From positions 1 through 5,118 of the forward strand of contig DTYT01000204.1 of assembly GCA_012961745.1 (NCBI GenBank): a stretch of DNA of 5,118 nt, read 5' to 3'. The notes below the pieces were generated by a model. The model had not been told where the DNA came from. It searched no databases and saw only the letters and a program-made list of their open reading frames with translations. The stretch is from Kiritimatiellia bacterium. GTDB lineage: Bacteria > Verrucomicrobiota > Kiritimatiellia > B70-G9. Position numbers and translations under genes: made by a program. Below are positions 1-5,118 of the stretch, in pieces. How positions within the stretch are numbered: position 1 is the stretch's first letter; the number at the start of each line of letters is the position of its first letter.

Positions 1-1
1 A

Positions 2-118
2 AACTCCATTTTCGCCGAGCGAGTCGCGGACGGCCGCAAGGTGGCCGCGTCTTCTCGCTCGGTCCCCCCGGTCCGTTTCAGAACAACGTCCGTTCCCATC
101 GCGGCTTCACCGCGATGA
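2..118 (+). CDS. C-terminal tail of an upstream gene, product unknown (5' partial)
   Basis: Reading from base 2, an open frame of 38 codons runs in from the window edge and ends at a TGA at 116-118. That is 39 bases before the next start codon. The peptide begins NSIFAERVADGRKV and ends PIAASPR. It reads like a normal protein end, and most of its third codon positions are G or C. The other two forward frames are also open here, so the call rests on codon pattern, on the fitting stop position, and on the short same-strand spacing to the next gene, which would suit an operon. I do not recognise the family, and nothing in so short a piece shows a function. It could be non-coding leader sequence instead. 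Confidence 0.4.
   Translation, partial: NSIFAERVADGRKVAASSRSVPPVRFRTTSVPIAASPR
15..62. repeat. Nested inverted repeat (9-bp outer arm, 5-bp inner arm)
   Basis: CCGAGCGAG at 15-23 is the perfect reverse complement of CTCGCTCGG at 54-62. Inside it, CGGCC at 31-35 pairs with GGCCG at 43-47 around a 7-base loop. No T-run follows (a C-run does), so it is not a standard intrinsic terminator. It lies within the probable tail of the upstream gene and may only be mRNA secondary structure in GC-rich coding DNA. Confidence 0.35.
97..117 (+). promoter_or_regulatory. Perfect 8-bp hairpin upstream of the first complete gene
   Basis: CATCGCGG (97-104) and CCGCGATG (110-117) form a perfect stem around the 5-base loop CTTCA. 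It covers the probable stop codon of the upstream frame (116-118) and sits 40 bases before the next start codon. It lacks a following U-tract, so termination is not implied. It could be an intercistronic mRNA hairpin that affects stability or coupling. The structure is seen directly; its role is inferred. Confidence 0.4.
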
Positions 119-145
119 CCCGAACGCCTCGACGCTCACTTCACA

Positions 146-150
146 AAGGA
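146..150 (+). promoter_or_regulatory. Ribosome binding site for the secreted protein at 158
   Basis: AAGGA, within a purine-rich AAAGGAAAG stretch, lies 7 bases before the ATG at 158. This is the best Shine-Dalgarno match near this gene and fixes its start. Confidence 0.7.
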
Positions 151-157
151 AAGCAAA

Positions 158-1318
158 ATGCCACATCCAACGTCTGCGATCAAAAGAGGGCTGCCGATCG
201 TCGTGGTCACCTCGCTGCTGCTGGGGCTGGCCCGAAGCGCCTCGGCTTGCTCGGTCCCAGTCTTCCGGTACGCCCTGGAACGATGGCCGGCCGACTATTA
301 TCAAGTCGTGGTCTTTCACCGCGGAAAATTGCCGGCTGAGCAGAAGAAGATCGTCGACTTGCTCAGCGAAGACGGCTGGGCCGGTCAGATTCGTGCAAAC
401 GTGTTCGCTGTGACCTGCGATCTCGACGGCAAAGTGTCGGAGGAACTGGGCAAGCTGTGGGAACAACAAAAAGACCAGGCCAAGAAGCTGCCGTGGATGG
501 TGATCCGCTATCCGTGGCAGACTCGAATTCCCGTCCCCGTCTGGGCGGGTCCTTTGGACGAACGGGTTATCCGATCGCTGGTGGATTCTCCAGCACGCAA
601 GGAGATTGCCAAACGCATCCTGGGCGGTGAATCTGCCGTCTGGCTTTTGCTGGAATCGGGTGACCAGAAGAAGGACGATGCCGCCTTCAAGCTGCTGAAG
701 AAGCAAATCGACCTCCTGCACAAAGAGCTGAAGCTGGGTGAGATCGACCCCGAAGACATTGCACGCGGTTACATTTCCGGCGCCCCGTCCGCGCTGAAGA
801 TCAAATTCTCAATCTTGCGGGTCTCGCGCAAGGATCCAGCCGAAAAAATGCTCGTCGAGCTGCTGCTGGGGACTGAGCCGGACCTGCGGGAGTTCGACGA
901 GCCGATGGTCTTCCCGATTTTCGGCCGGGGACGTGCTCTGTTCGCGCTGGTCGGCAAAGGGATCAACGAGGATACGATCGGTGAGGCGGCGTTCATCCTG
1001 ACGGGACCGTGCACGTGCACGATCAAGGGCCAAAACCCCGGAACGGACCTGGTCATGGCCGTGGACTGGGACACGAAGCTGGAAGAGCGGTACCAGGCCG
1101 CCGCCGAACAGATGGAGGTGTTGGAACTTTCGGGGCTGGGAGGATTGGCCGAAGCAAAACCGGCTGAGAACGCAGCGAGCCAGAAGGCCGACGTCGGCGT
1201 GACGACCGTTGCGGCCACGGAGAGCGCGAAGGCGGACAGCCCGGCGGCGGTCGCCCAGTCTGACGGATCCGGCGCCCAGGTTGGCCAACAGGAGGGTATC
1301 GGGCGCGACCTCGCGTAA
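158..1318 (+). CDS. Secreted protein of unknown function, planctomycete-type; native C-terminus lost at a junction
   Basis: The 386-residue frame has a strong ribosome binding site and an N-terminal signal peptide: KR at 9-10, a hydrophobic core at about 11-25, and ASA before Cys31. Cleavage by signal peptidase I fits well; a lipoprotein box (ASAC) is possible but weak. The mature part starts CSVPVFRYALERW and has a strand-like YQVVVFHRG (48-56). It continues with PVWAGPLDERVIRSLVDSPA (127-146), DEPMVFPIFGRGRALFALVG (247-266) and GPCTCTIKGQNPG (283-295). Cysteines are at 31, 87, 285 and 287, the last two a CxC pair. From memory these segments match an uncharacterised family common in Planctomycetes, and no enzyme activity is known to me. 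After about residue 325 the sequence turns into an Ala-rich tail. From about residue 371 on it is simply antisense of the isomerase gene fni, so the natural end of the protein is missing and the TGG/TAA-side end at 1318 is accidental. The likely location is periplasmic or envelope. Confidence 0.8.
   Translation: MPHPTSAIKRGLPIVVVTSLLLGLARSASACSVPVFRYALERWPADYYQVVVFHRGKLPAEQKKIVDLLSEDGWAGQIRANVFAVTCDLDGKVSEELGKLWEQQKDQAKKLPWMVIRYPWQTRIPVPVWAGPLDERVIRSLVDSPARKEIAKRILGGESAVWLLLESGDQKKDDAAFKLLKKQIDLLHKELKLGEIDPEDIARGYISGAPSALKIKFSILRVSRKDPAEKMLVELLLGTEPDLREFDEPMVFPIFGRGRALFALVGKGINEDTIGEAAFILTGPCTCTIKGQNPGTDLVMAVDWDTKLEERYQAAAEQMEVLELSGLGGLAEAKPAENAASQKADVGVTTVAATESAKADSPAAVAQSDGSGAQVGQQEGIGRDLA
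1225..1273. other. Breakpoint joining two truncated convergent genes (probable chimeric junction)
   Basis: On the plus strand the secreted-protein frame enters this interval without having stopped. On the minus strand, fni keeps clear family sequence up to APDTLLLANLGA, whose last codon is 1273-1271, and then loses it. Both genes are therefore cut at the same place and read into each other's antisense. No repeat, transposon end or stop-rich spacer lies between them. The exact base cannot be fixed by eye because both sides are GC-rich and a few chance matches (such as RRRAV in the fni frame) extend past it. An assembly or cloning chimera is the simplest explanation; a real deletion is possible. 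Confidence 0.75.
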
Positions 1319-1645
1319 CCGGAAACTGTCGCGGGCCGTGCGATGGGTGAACATCACCCGCTGCGACCCCACCCCCATGCCCACGCCACAGCGCTGTGCG
1401 GCTCGCGCCAGATTGCGGTTGACCCGTTGTAACCTGCGGGGGCTGCCTCCCGTCATAGAGGCAATGATAAGCGGAAACGACAGGCGGCGGCCGAAGAGTT
1501 GCACCGAAGTGTCTACCGACTCCAGATTGATCTCCGGCAATGCCCGATGCCGCAGAACCAGACGGTCGAAGTGATGCCTCATCCGGTCGGTCCCCGGGTC
1601 CCGCAGTGCCAATCTGACGTGATCCAGCTTCCTGCGATCGGTCAC
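1271..1645 (-). CDS. fni: Type 2 isopentenyl-diphosphate delta-isomerase, truncated after ~125 residues
   Basis: The FMN- and NAD(P)H-dependent isomerase interconverts isopentenyl and dimethylallyl diphosphate in the cytoplasm. Family marks are visible in order: the N-terminal RRKLDH (4-9), which matches the conserved Arg-Lys substrate site; FPLIIASMTGGS (57-68), an FMN-binding strand; GVGMGVGSQRVMF (87-99); FRLREVAPDTLLLANLGA (108-125). The normal length is about 330-370 residues, so roughly two thirds is absent, including most of the TIM barrel. The frame stays open down to about 809, but everything past the breakpoint is antisense of the secreted-protein gene and should not be annotated as protein. 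The start is GTG at 1645, overlapping the reductase stop as GTGA, with GGAG 10 bases upstream. The gene cannot encode a working enzyme as it stands here. Confidence 0.88.
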
Positions 1646-2709
1646 TTGGGCCGTGCTCCAACTGAACCGCCGCCCTGCCGTTCCAGGGCAATATGCGCCC
1701 GCATCAGTTCCCCCCGGTTGGTCTGGGCCGCCAACAGGGAAAGTTCACCACACCAGACCACGGCGGCCGCAATGGCTGCCAGCCGCCGGGACCCGGCCCC
1801 GTCTCGCGGTCCTTGCAGGCAGCCCAGTTGCTCAAGGTTACGCCGGGCGAACTCCAGGTTCTTTCCGGCACCCACCGTTCCCGCGATGATATTGGGCACG
1901 GTTACCGAAAAATAGAGATTCCCTTCCTCCATGGCGGCGCAGGTAATACCTTGGGAACCTTCCACGATATTGGCCGCATCCTGTCCGGTCGCCAGATAGA
2001 ACGCCAGCAGCATGTTGGCAAAGTGGGCGTTTGCGCTGCGCACACTCCCGGCCAGGATGGAACCGATCAGGTTCTTGTCGGTATTGATTTCCACCATCTT
2101 CTCGGGCGTGGTGCGCAGATGTTCGCGGCAGATCTCCGCAGGGATCACTGCTTCGGCAATCACCCGGTGCCCGCGCCCGAGGATTCCGTTGACTGCGGAG
2201 CATTTCTTGTCGGTACAGAAGTTTCCCGAAATACTGACATATCGCAGTTCGGGGTAAGCCGACAGCATCCATTGCAGCACGCGGTCGGCGGCCGCGGTGA
2301 CCATGTTATGGCCCGCGGCCTCACCCGTACTCATCTCCAACCGGACAAACAGCAACCGGCCCACCACTTCCCCGTGGATGTCCAGCAGCCGAGCAAACCG
2401 GCTGCCTTCGGCAACCGCCCGGGCCGCCTCCGCCCGGCGTGACCCTCGCAGACTGGCAAGGATGGAACCGGCCGCCTGTGCATCCGGCGCCTCTACCACC
2501 ACCGAACGGCTCATCCGGCCGTCCACGTAAACCGTGCGCACGCCTCCGCAGAGCCGGCTCACCCGCGCCCCCCGGTCTACGCTCGGCCACAACGGGGTTT
2601 CCAGAGTCGCCAAGGGAACATGGAGCTCGTCGTCCAATACCCCCCGGATACGTATGGGCCCCACCTGCTTAAGGGGAATGCCGATCTCCTGCCTCTGCTT
2701 AATGCTCAT
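1642..2709 (-). CDS. Hydroxymethylglutaryl-CoA reductase, class I-like short bacterial form
   Basis: It reduces HMG-CoA to mevalonate with NAD(P)H, the committed step of the mevalonate pathway, in the cytoplasm (no membrane segments). The 355 residues carry the catalytic set, spaced as in human HMG-CoA reductase: Glu37 in PLATLETPLWPS, Lys168 in SGNFCTDKKCSAVNG, Asp244 in ATGQDAANIV, and His339 in MRAHIALER. These match human E559, K691, D767 and H866. NLIGSILAGSVRSANAHFAN (213-232) and GTVGAGKNLEFARRNLEQLG (277-296) are further family segments. The usual DAMGMNM motif is replaced by EAAGHNM (130-136), keeping Asn135. The N-terminus starts only about 36 residues before the catalytic Glu, so the ENVIG-type dimerisation part of animal enzymes is lacking. 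I take this as a subfamily trait, since the start has an AGGAG 11 bases upstream. It shares a 4-base overlap with fni, consistent with an isoprenoid operon. Confidence 0.93.
   Translation of the reverse strand: MSIKQRQEIGIPLKQVGPIRIRGVLDDELHVPLATLETPLWPSVDRGARVSRLCGGVRTVYVDGRMSRSVVVEAPDAQAAGSILASLRGSRRAEAARAVAEGSRFARLLDIHGEVVGRLLFVRLEMSTGEAAGHNMVTAAADRVLQWMLSAYPELRYVSISGNFCTDKKCSAVNGILGRGHRVIAEAVIPAEICREHLRTTPEKMVEINTDKNLIGSILAGSVRSANAHFANMLLAFYLATGQDAANIVEGSQGITCAAMEEGNLYFSVTVPNIIAGTVGAGKNLEFARRNLEQLGCLQGPRDGAGSRRLAAIAAAVVWCGELSLLAAQTNRGELMRAHIALERQGGGSVGARPK
1656..1659 (-). promoter_or_regulatory. Ribosome binding site that supports the GTG start of fni
   Basis: On the minus strand GGAG lies 10 bases before the GTG at 1645-1643, inside the end of the reductase gene. 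It supports that GTG, with its GTGA overlap, as the true start. Confidence 0.55.
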
Positions 2710-2720
2710 CCTGCCCGCTG

Positions 2721-2725
2721 CTCCT
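2721..2725 (-). promoter_or_regulatory. Ribosome binding site for HMG-CoA reductase
   Basis: Minus-strand AGGAG lies 11 bases before the ATG at 2709-2707. The spacing is slightly long but acceptable. It supports the short N-terminus of the reductase. Confidence 0.5.
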
Positions 2726-2733
2726 ACGGCTCA

Positions 2734-2762
2734 ATGATCGTGCCACCGCGGCCGACGTACAA
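2734..2762 (-). promoter_or_regulatory. Possible sigma-70-type promoter for the isoprenoid genes
   Basis: Reading the minus strand, TTGTAC (2762-2757) and GATCAT (2739-2734) are separated by 17 bases. They match the -35 and -10 consensus at 3 and 4 of 6 positions. Transcription would start just ahead of the AGGAG ribosome binding site. The match is weak and made by eye, but the position in the divergent gap is right. Confidence 0.25.
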
Positions 2763-2833
2763 GCCAATATTCGCGCCCGGGCGTGGTCCCGGCCTTGGGG
2801 TGCCGGAGTCAGCCCCATCCGGCACCTGTCGCG

Positions 2834-2862
2834 TTGCACTGCCGGCAGGCATCTGTCATACT
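2834..2862 (+). promoter_or_regulatory. Possible promoter for the surA-pdxA-ksgA genes
   Basis: TTGCAC (2834-2839) and CATACT (2857-2862) are 17 bases apart, with a TGT just before the -10 as in extended -10 promoters. The expected transcription start, near 2869, falls almost on the GTG at 2871. If the promoter is real, the first message would be leaderless or nearly so. The hexamer matches are weak (3 and 4 of 6). Confidence 0.25.
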
Positions 2863-2870
2863 TCCCCGCG

Positions 2871-3878
2871 GTGTATCGGAGCAGCTACAACCTGATCACG
2901 ATCCTCGGCCTGGTGCTGGCCGCGGCCTCCACTGCGTGTGCCGGAGGCCGCCCGGCAGCTGCACCCATGGTCCTCGACGGTTACGCCGCGCGCGTCAATG
3001 ACCGCGTGATCACCATCGCCGAGGTGCTCGCCCATATTCAGCCGGATATTCAATCCCTGTCATACGAAGCGACCCCGGAACTTCTGACCCGCAAGCTGGC
3101 CGAGGCGTTCGATCAAGGACTCCAGCGTCTTATCGAGCGCGCATTGATCCTCGAGTATGCCGAGGAGAACAAGCAGGAGATACCGGACCAGGTGGTCGAG
3201 CAGCAGGTGGCCCGCATTGTCAGGGAGCGTTTCTCCAATGACCGATCGGCGTTCCTCCAGGCCTTGGAGCGGGAACACCGCAGCCTGGAGGACTGGAAGA
3301 GCGAGGTCCGCGATGAGCTGTTGGCCGCCATGGTACGCCGGGCGGTATTGGAAGAGAAGATGGTCGTAACGCCCCGCGAAATCCGTGAATACTACCGGGA
3401 GCATGTGGACCAGTTCAGGGTGCCGGAAGGGGTCCGAGTGGCGATCATCACCATCCCCCGCAAAGACCCACGAGCCGACCAGGAGATAAGGGCCGTCCAG
3501 CAGCGACTGCAAGAGGGTGAGGAGTTTGCCGCCCTGGCCCGAGAATCTTCGGCAGACGCCTGGGCATCCCGGGGCGGTGACCGCGGCTGGCTGACGCCGG
3601 AGGACTTCCGGCCGGAAATCCGGGAAGTGCTGGGTGACCTCGGTCCGGGTGAGGTGAGTTCTCCGATCGAAACGCCGGAGGCCGTGTACTTCGCCAAGCT
3701 GATTGCCAGGCGAAGGGCGGGGATCCGGACATTGGACGAAGTTGCGCACAGCATAAGGACGATCCTGCTCCGACATAGGCGCGAAGAATTGTACCGGGGA
3801 TGGATCAGTCGCCTGCGAAGGCGGTATTTCGTTGAAATACTGGTCAACGGCGCCGATCTTTTCACCAGTGCGGGATGA
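2871..3878 (+). CDS. SurA-like periplasmic peptidyl-prolyl cis-trans isomerase / outer-membrane protein chaperone
   Basis: Likely an envelope chaperone that escorts outer-membrane proteins through the periplasm. The N-terminus has a hydrophobic stretch (about 8-20) ending in STACAGG. Either signal peptidase I cleavage or a poor lipoprotein box (Ser at -3, Cys23) is possible. A SurA N-terminal domain follows from AARVNDRVITIAEV (39-52) through a helical region rich in charged residues to about 165. A single parvulin-type domain follows at about 170-280, with GGDRGWLTPEDFRPEI (235-250) and GPGEVSSPIETPEAVYFAKL (258-277). The C-terminal helix and strand 287-324 (TLDEVAHSIR...YFVEILV) are as in SurA/PpiC proteins. 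At 335 residues and with one parvulin domain it is shorter than E. coli SurA (about 428, two domains). The GTG start at 2871 has no clear Shine-Dalgarno. The frame is open upstream, but no better start is seen. Its stop overlaps pdxA as ATGA. The neighbours pdxA and ksgA support the surA identity. Confidence 0.85.
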   Translation: MYRSSYNLITILGLVLAAASTACAGGRPAAAPMVLDGYAARVNDRVITIAEVLAHIQPDIQSLSYEATPELLTRKLAEAFDQGLQRLIERALILEYAEENKQEIPDQVVEQQVARIVRERFSNDRSAFLQALEREHRSLEDWKSEVRDELLAAMVRRAVLEEKMVVTPREIREYYREHVDQFRVPEGVRVAIITIPRKDPRADQEIRAVQQRLQEGEEFAALARESSADAWASRGGDRGWLTPEDFRPEIREVLGDLGPGEVSSPIETPEAVYFAKLIARRRAGIRTLDEVAHSIRTILLRHRREELYRGWISRLRRRYFVEILVNGADLFTSAG

Positions 3879-4867
3879 AAATCGTGGCACTCACCTGCGG
3901 CGATCCCTGCGGTATCGGCCCCGAGGTCGCGCTGAAGGCCGCCCTCAAGCATCGCTGGCCGGCCGACGTACGTCTGGTTCTGATGGGCAACCGGCATTTG
4001 CTGGAAGCGACTGCGCAGCTCTGTTCGTTACCCCTGCCTGCGGATTGGACTCCGAAACAGGGCCGTCCCCGCGGAAAGGTCACGCTCTGGGATCCCGGCC
4101 CCCGGACCCTCCGGGCCATGCCGACTCCCGGACGTGTCAGTCCGATTGCGGCCCGCATGGCCGCGGAATGGATCCGGCATGCGGCCCGCGAGTGTCTGCG
4201 GGGCACTTTTCAGGCTATGGTGACCGCCCCCATATCGAAGGAGGCCATGGCCGCGGCAGGCTTGAACATTCCGGGGCACACCGAGTATCTCGCGCGGCTG
4301 ACGCGCAGGAAGAGCGCTGTCATGCTGCTCATGGGCGGGCGGTTGAAAGTGGTCCCGCTCACCCGTCACATATCCCTGCGTTCCGTCCCGGACGCACTGA
4401 GCCGGGCGGCAATACTGCATACCATCCGCATCCTGGTTGAGTCCCGGCCGCTGCTGGGATTGCGGCGAATCCGGATCGGTGTCGCCGCGCTGAATCCGCA
4501 TGCCGGCGAGGGGGGGCGGATGGGAGATGAAGAACGGAAGATCATATCCCCGGCGGTGCAGGAAGCGCGGAAAATGGGATGGCAGGTTGAAGGCCCCGTG
4601 CCGGCGGACGTTATTTTCCACCGGGCGATCCACGGTTGCTATGATGTGGTGATCAGTATGTACCATGACCAGGGACTCGCCCCGCTGAAGATGCTGGCTT
4701 TCGATACGGGGGTAAACGTCACATTGGGGCTGCCGCTGATCCGTACCTCCCCCGATCACGGGACTGCATTCGACATAGCCGGGCTGGGCATAGCCAGGGA
4801 TGCCAGCATGCGCGCCGCCATCCGGACCGCCATAGACATGGCGGGGAGACGAAATCCATGGGGATGA
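3875..4867 (+). CDS. pdxA: 4-hydroxythreonine-4-phosphate dehydrogenase
   Basis: The NAD-dependent, metal-requiring enzyme oxidises 4-phosphohydroxy-threonine; the product is condensed with deoxyxylulose 5-phosphate by PdxJ to form pyridoxine phosphate. Family marks: GDPCGIGPEVALKA (9-22), MVTAPISKEAM (115-125), IPGHTEYLARL (132-142, substrate-binding His135-Thr136), and the three metal ligands His165 (PLTRHISLR), His209 (NPHAGEGG) and His264 (SMYHDQGLAPLKM). The C-terminal RTSPDHGTAFDIAG (290-303) is also typical. The spacing agrees with E. coli His166, His211 and His266, and the 330-residue length is normal. PdxA paralogues act on other phosphorylated sugar acids (4-phospho-threonate or -erythronate), but the place between surA and ksgA favours the vitamin B6 enzyme. 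The ATG overlaps the upstream stop (ATGA), with little of its own ribosome binding site, so it is probably translationally coupled. Confidence 0.96.
   Translation: MKIVALTCGDPCGIGPEVALKAALKHRWPADVRLVLMGNRHLLEATAQLCSLPLPADWTPKQGRPRGKVTLWDPGPRTLRAMPTPGRVSPIAARMAAEWIRHAARECLRGTFQAMVTAPISKEAMAAAGLNIPGHTEYLARLTRRKSAVMLLMGGRLKVVPLTRHISLRSVPDALSRAAILHTIRILVESRPLLGLRRIRIGVAALNPHAGEGGRMGDEERKIISPAVQEARKMGWQVEGPVPADVIFHRAIHGCYDVVISMYHDQGLAPLKMLAFDTGVNVTLGLPLIRTSPDHGTAFDIAGLGIARDASMRAAIRTAIDMAGRRNPWG
4843..4848 (+). promoter_or_regulatory. Ribosome binding site that decides the ksgA start
   Basis: GGGGAG, inside the end of pdxA, lies 9 bases before the ATG at 4858 and 15 bases before the second in-frame ATG at 4864. 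The spacing favours 4858. The ATGA overlap formed by 4864 with the pdxA stop is the competing argument. Confidence 0.45.
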
Positions 4868-5118
4868 GGGCCGGCACCTCCTATTGGGCTTCCGATGAAA
4901 TGATCCGGCCCACGCGGATCCGCGAGGTTCTGCGCGAACTCTCGGTTCGGCCTCGGAAAGGTCTGGGACAAAACTTTCTGGCGGACGGCAACATACGCAA
5001 GCTGATGCTGGATACGTGTCGCATAGCTCCGGGCAGTCGCATCCTGGAAATCGGCCCCGGCCTGGGGGCGATCACCTCGGGACTGATCCAGGTTGCTGGC
5101 TCGGTGATCGCCATCGAA
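4858..5118 (+). CDS. ksgA: 16S rRNA adenine-N6,N6-dimethyltransferase, N-terminal part (3' end beyond window)
   Basis: Also called rsmA. It dimethylates two adjacent adenosines near the 3' end of 16S rRNA (A1518/A1519 in E. coli) using S-adenosylmethionine, late in small-subunit assembly. The 87 visible residues show RKGLGQNFLADGNI (33-46), the family's N-terminal KxxGQNFL signature. The SAM-binding motif I follows, ILEIGPGLGAIT (62-73), then VIAIE (83-87), whose Glu usually binds the SAM ribose. About 30 residues precede the signature, slightly more than in E. coli. The full protein is usually 260-300 residues, so about two thirds lies past base 5118. The start is at 4858 or 4864; both overlap pdxA (10 or 4 bases). 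It is probably the third gene of the surA-pdxA-ksgA transcript. Confidence 0.93.
   Translation, partial: MGMRAGTSYWASDEMIRPTRIREVLRELSVRPRKGLGQNFLADGNIRKLMLDTCRIAPGSRILEIGPGLGAITSGLIQVAGSVIAIE

Noticed and set aside
107..721. Minus-strand open frame of 204 codons opposite the secreted-protein gene
   Set aside because: It is antisense to a frame with a signal peptide and a good ribosome binding site. Its own composition (Gln/Arg/Phe runs) is that of a shadow.
1008..1021. Perfect 14-bp palindrome CGTGCACGTGCACG
   Set aside because: It lies inside the coding sequence where the protein reads PCTCT, and is explained by repeated Cys/Thr codons. No second copy or regulatory context is seen.
809..1270. 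Continuation of the fni reading frame past the breakpoint, giving a 278-residue protein
   Set aside because: From about 1270 downward it is the exact antisense of the secreted-protein gene and shows no isomerase family sequence, so the length is accidental.
1265..1270. GGATCC at the junction as proof of a restriction-ligation cloning artefact
   Set aside because: The same hexamer occurs several more times in this GC-rich window (for example near 833, 3721, 4171 and 4917), so its presence at the join is not diagnostic.
1209..1574. Plus-strand open frame of 121 codons, rich in Arg
   Set aside because: It lies antisense to fni, has biased Arg/Pro composition, and shows no ribosome binding site or recognisable motif.
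1693..2442. Plus-strand open frame of 249 codons inside the reductase region
   Set aside because: It is antisense to a clear HMG-CoA reductase with all catalytic residues. Such long shadows are common in GC-rich DNA.
3060..3890. Minus-strand open frame of 276 codons across the surA-like gene
   Set aside because: It is a shadow of the plus-strand gene, which has family motifs; the antisense peptide has none.

Overview
The window appears to hold two unrelated pieces of bacterial DNA joined at about position 1225-1273. I see no phage, CRISPR, insertion sequence, tRNA or rRNA. I also see no gene cluster that would count as a new biological system; the most unusual thing here is the join.

Left part (1 to about 1230). 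It holds the probable tail of an upstream gene (2-118). A secreted protein of unknown function follows (158-1318) with a good ribosome binding site. From memory, its 'CSVPVFRYALERW' start and 'GPCxC...NPG' segment resemble a hypothetical-protein family of Planctomycetes; I could not check this. Its reading frame passes through the join and stops inside antisense isopentenyl-diphosphate isomerase sequence, so its true C-terminus is missing.

Right part (about 1270 to 5118). Two mevalonate/isoprenoid genes lie on the minus strand: HMG-CoA reductase (1642-2709), then type 2 isopentenyl-diphosphate isomerase (fni), which starts at 1645 and overlaps the reductase stop by 4 bases. fni is cut off after about 125 of an expected 330-370 residues, exactly where the left part begins. 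On the plus strand, divergent from the reductase across a 161-bp gap, lies a SurA-like peptidyl-prolyl isomerase (2871-3878). It is followed by pdxA (3875-4867) and the start of ksgA/rsmA (from 4858, running off the window), each overlapping the one before. The order surA-pdxA-ksgA is the same as in enterobacteria.

Organism. The DNA is GC-rich and the genes are Gram-negative in type (SurA-like periplasmic chaperone, signal peptides). The mevalonate genes beside surA-pdxA-ksgA suggest an uncultured PVC-type or similar lineage, but this is inference. If the left part is planctomycetal and the right part is not, the window is most simply a chimeric metagenome contig. A real deletion between two convergent genes in one genome is the alternative.

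How the genes work together. The reductase and isomerase supply isoprenoid precursors by the mevalonate route. PdxA belongs to the deoxyxylulose-phosphate-dependent vitamin B6 pathway. SurA folds outer-membrane proteins, and KsgA matures 16S rRNA. The plus-strand trio looks translationally coupled.
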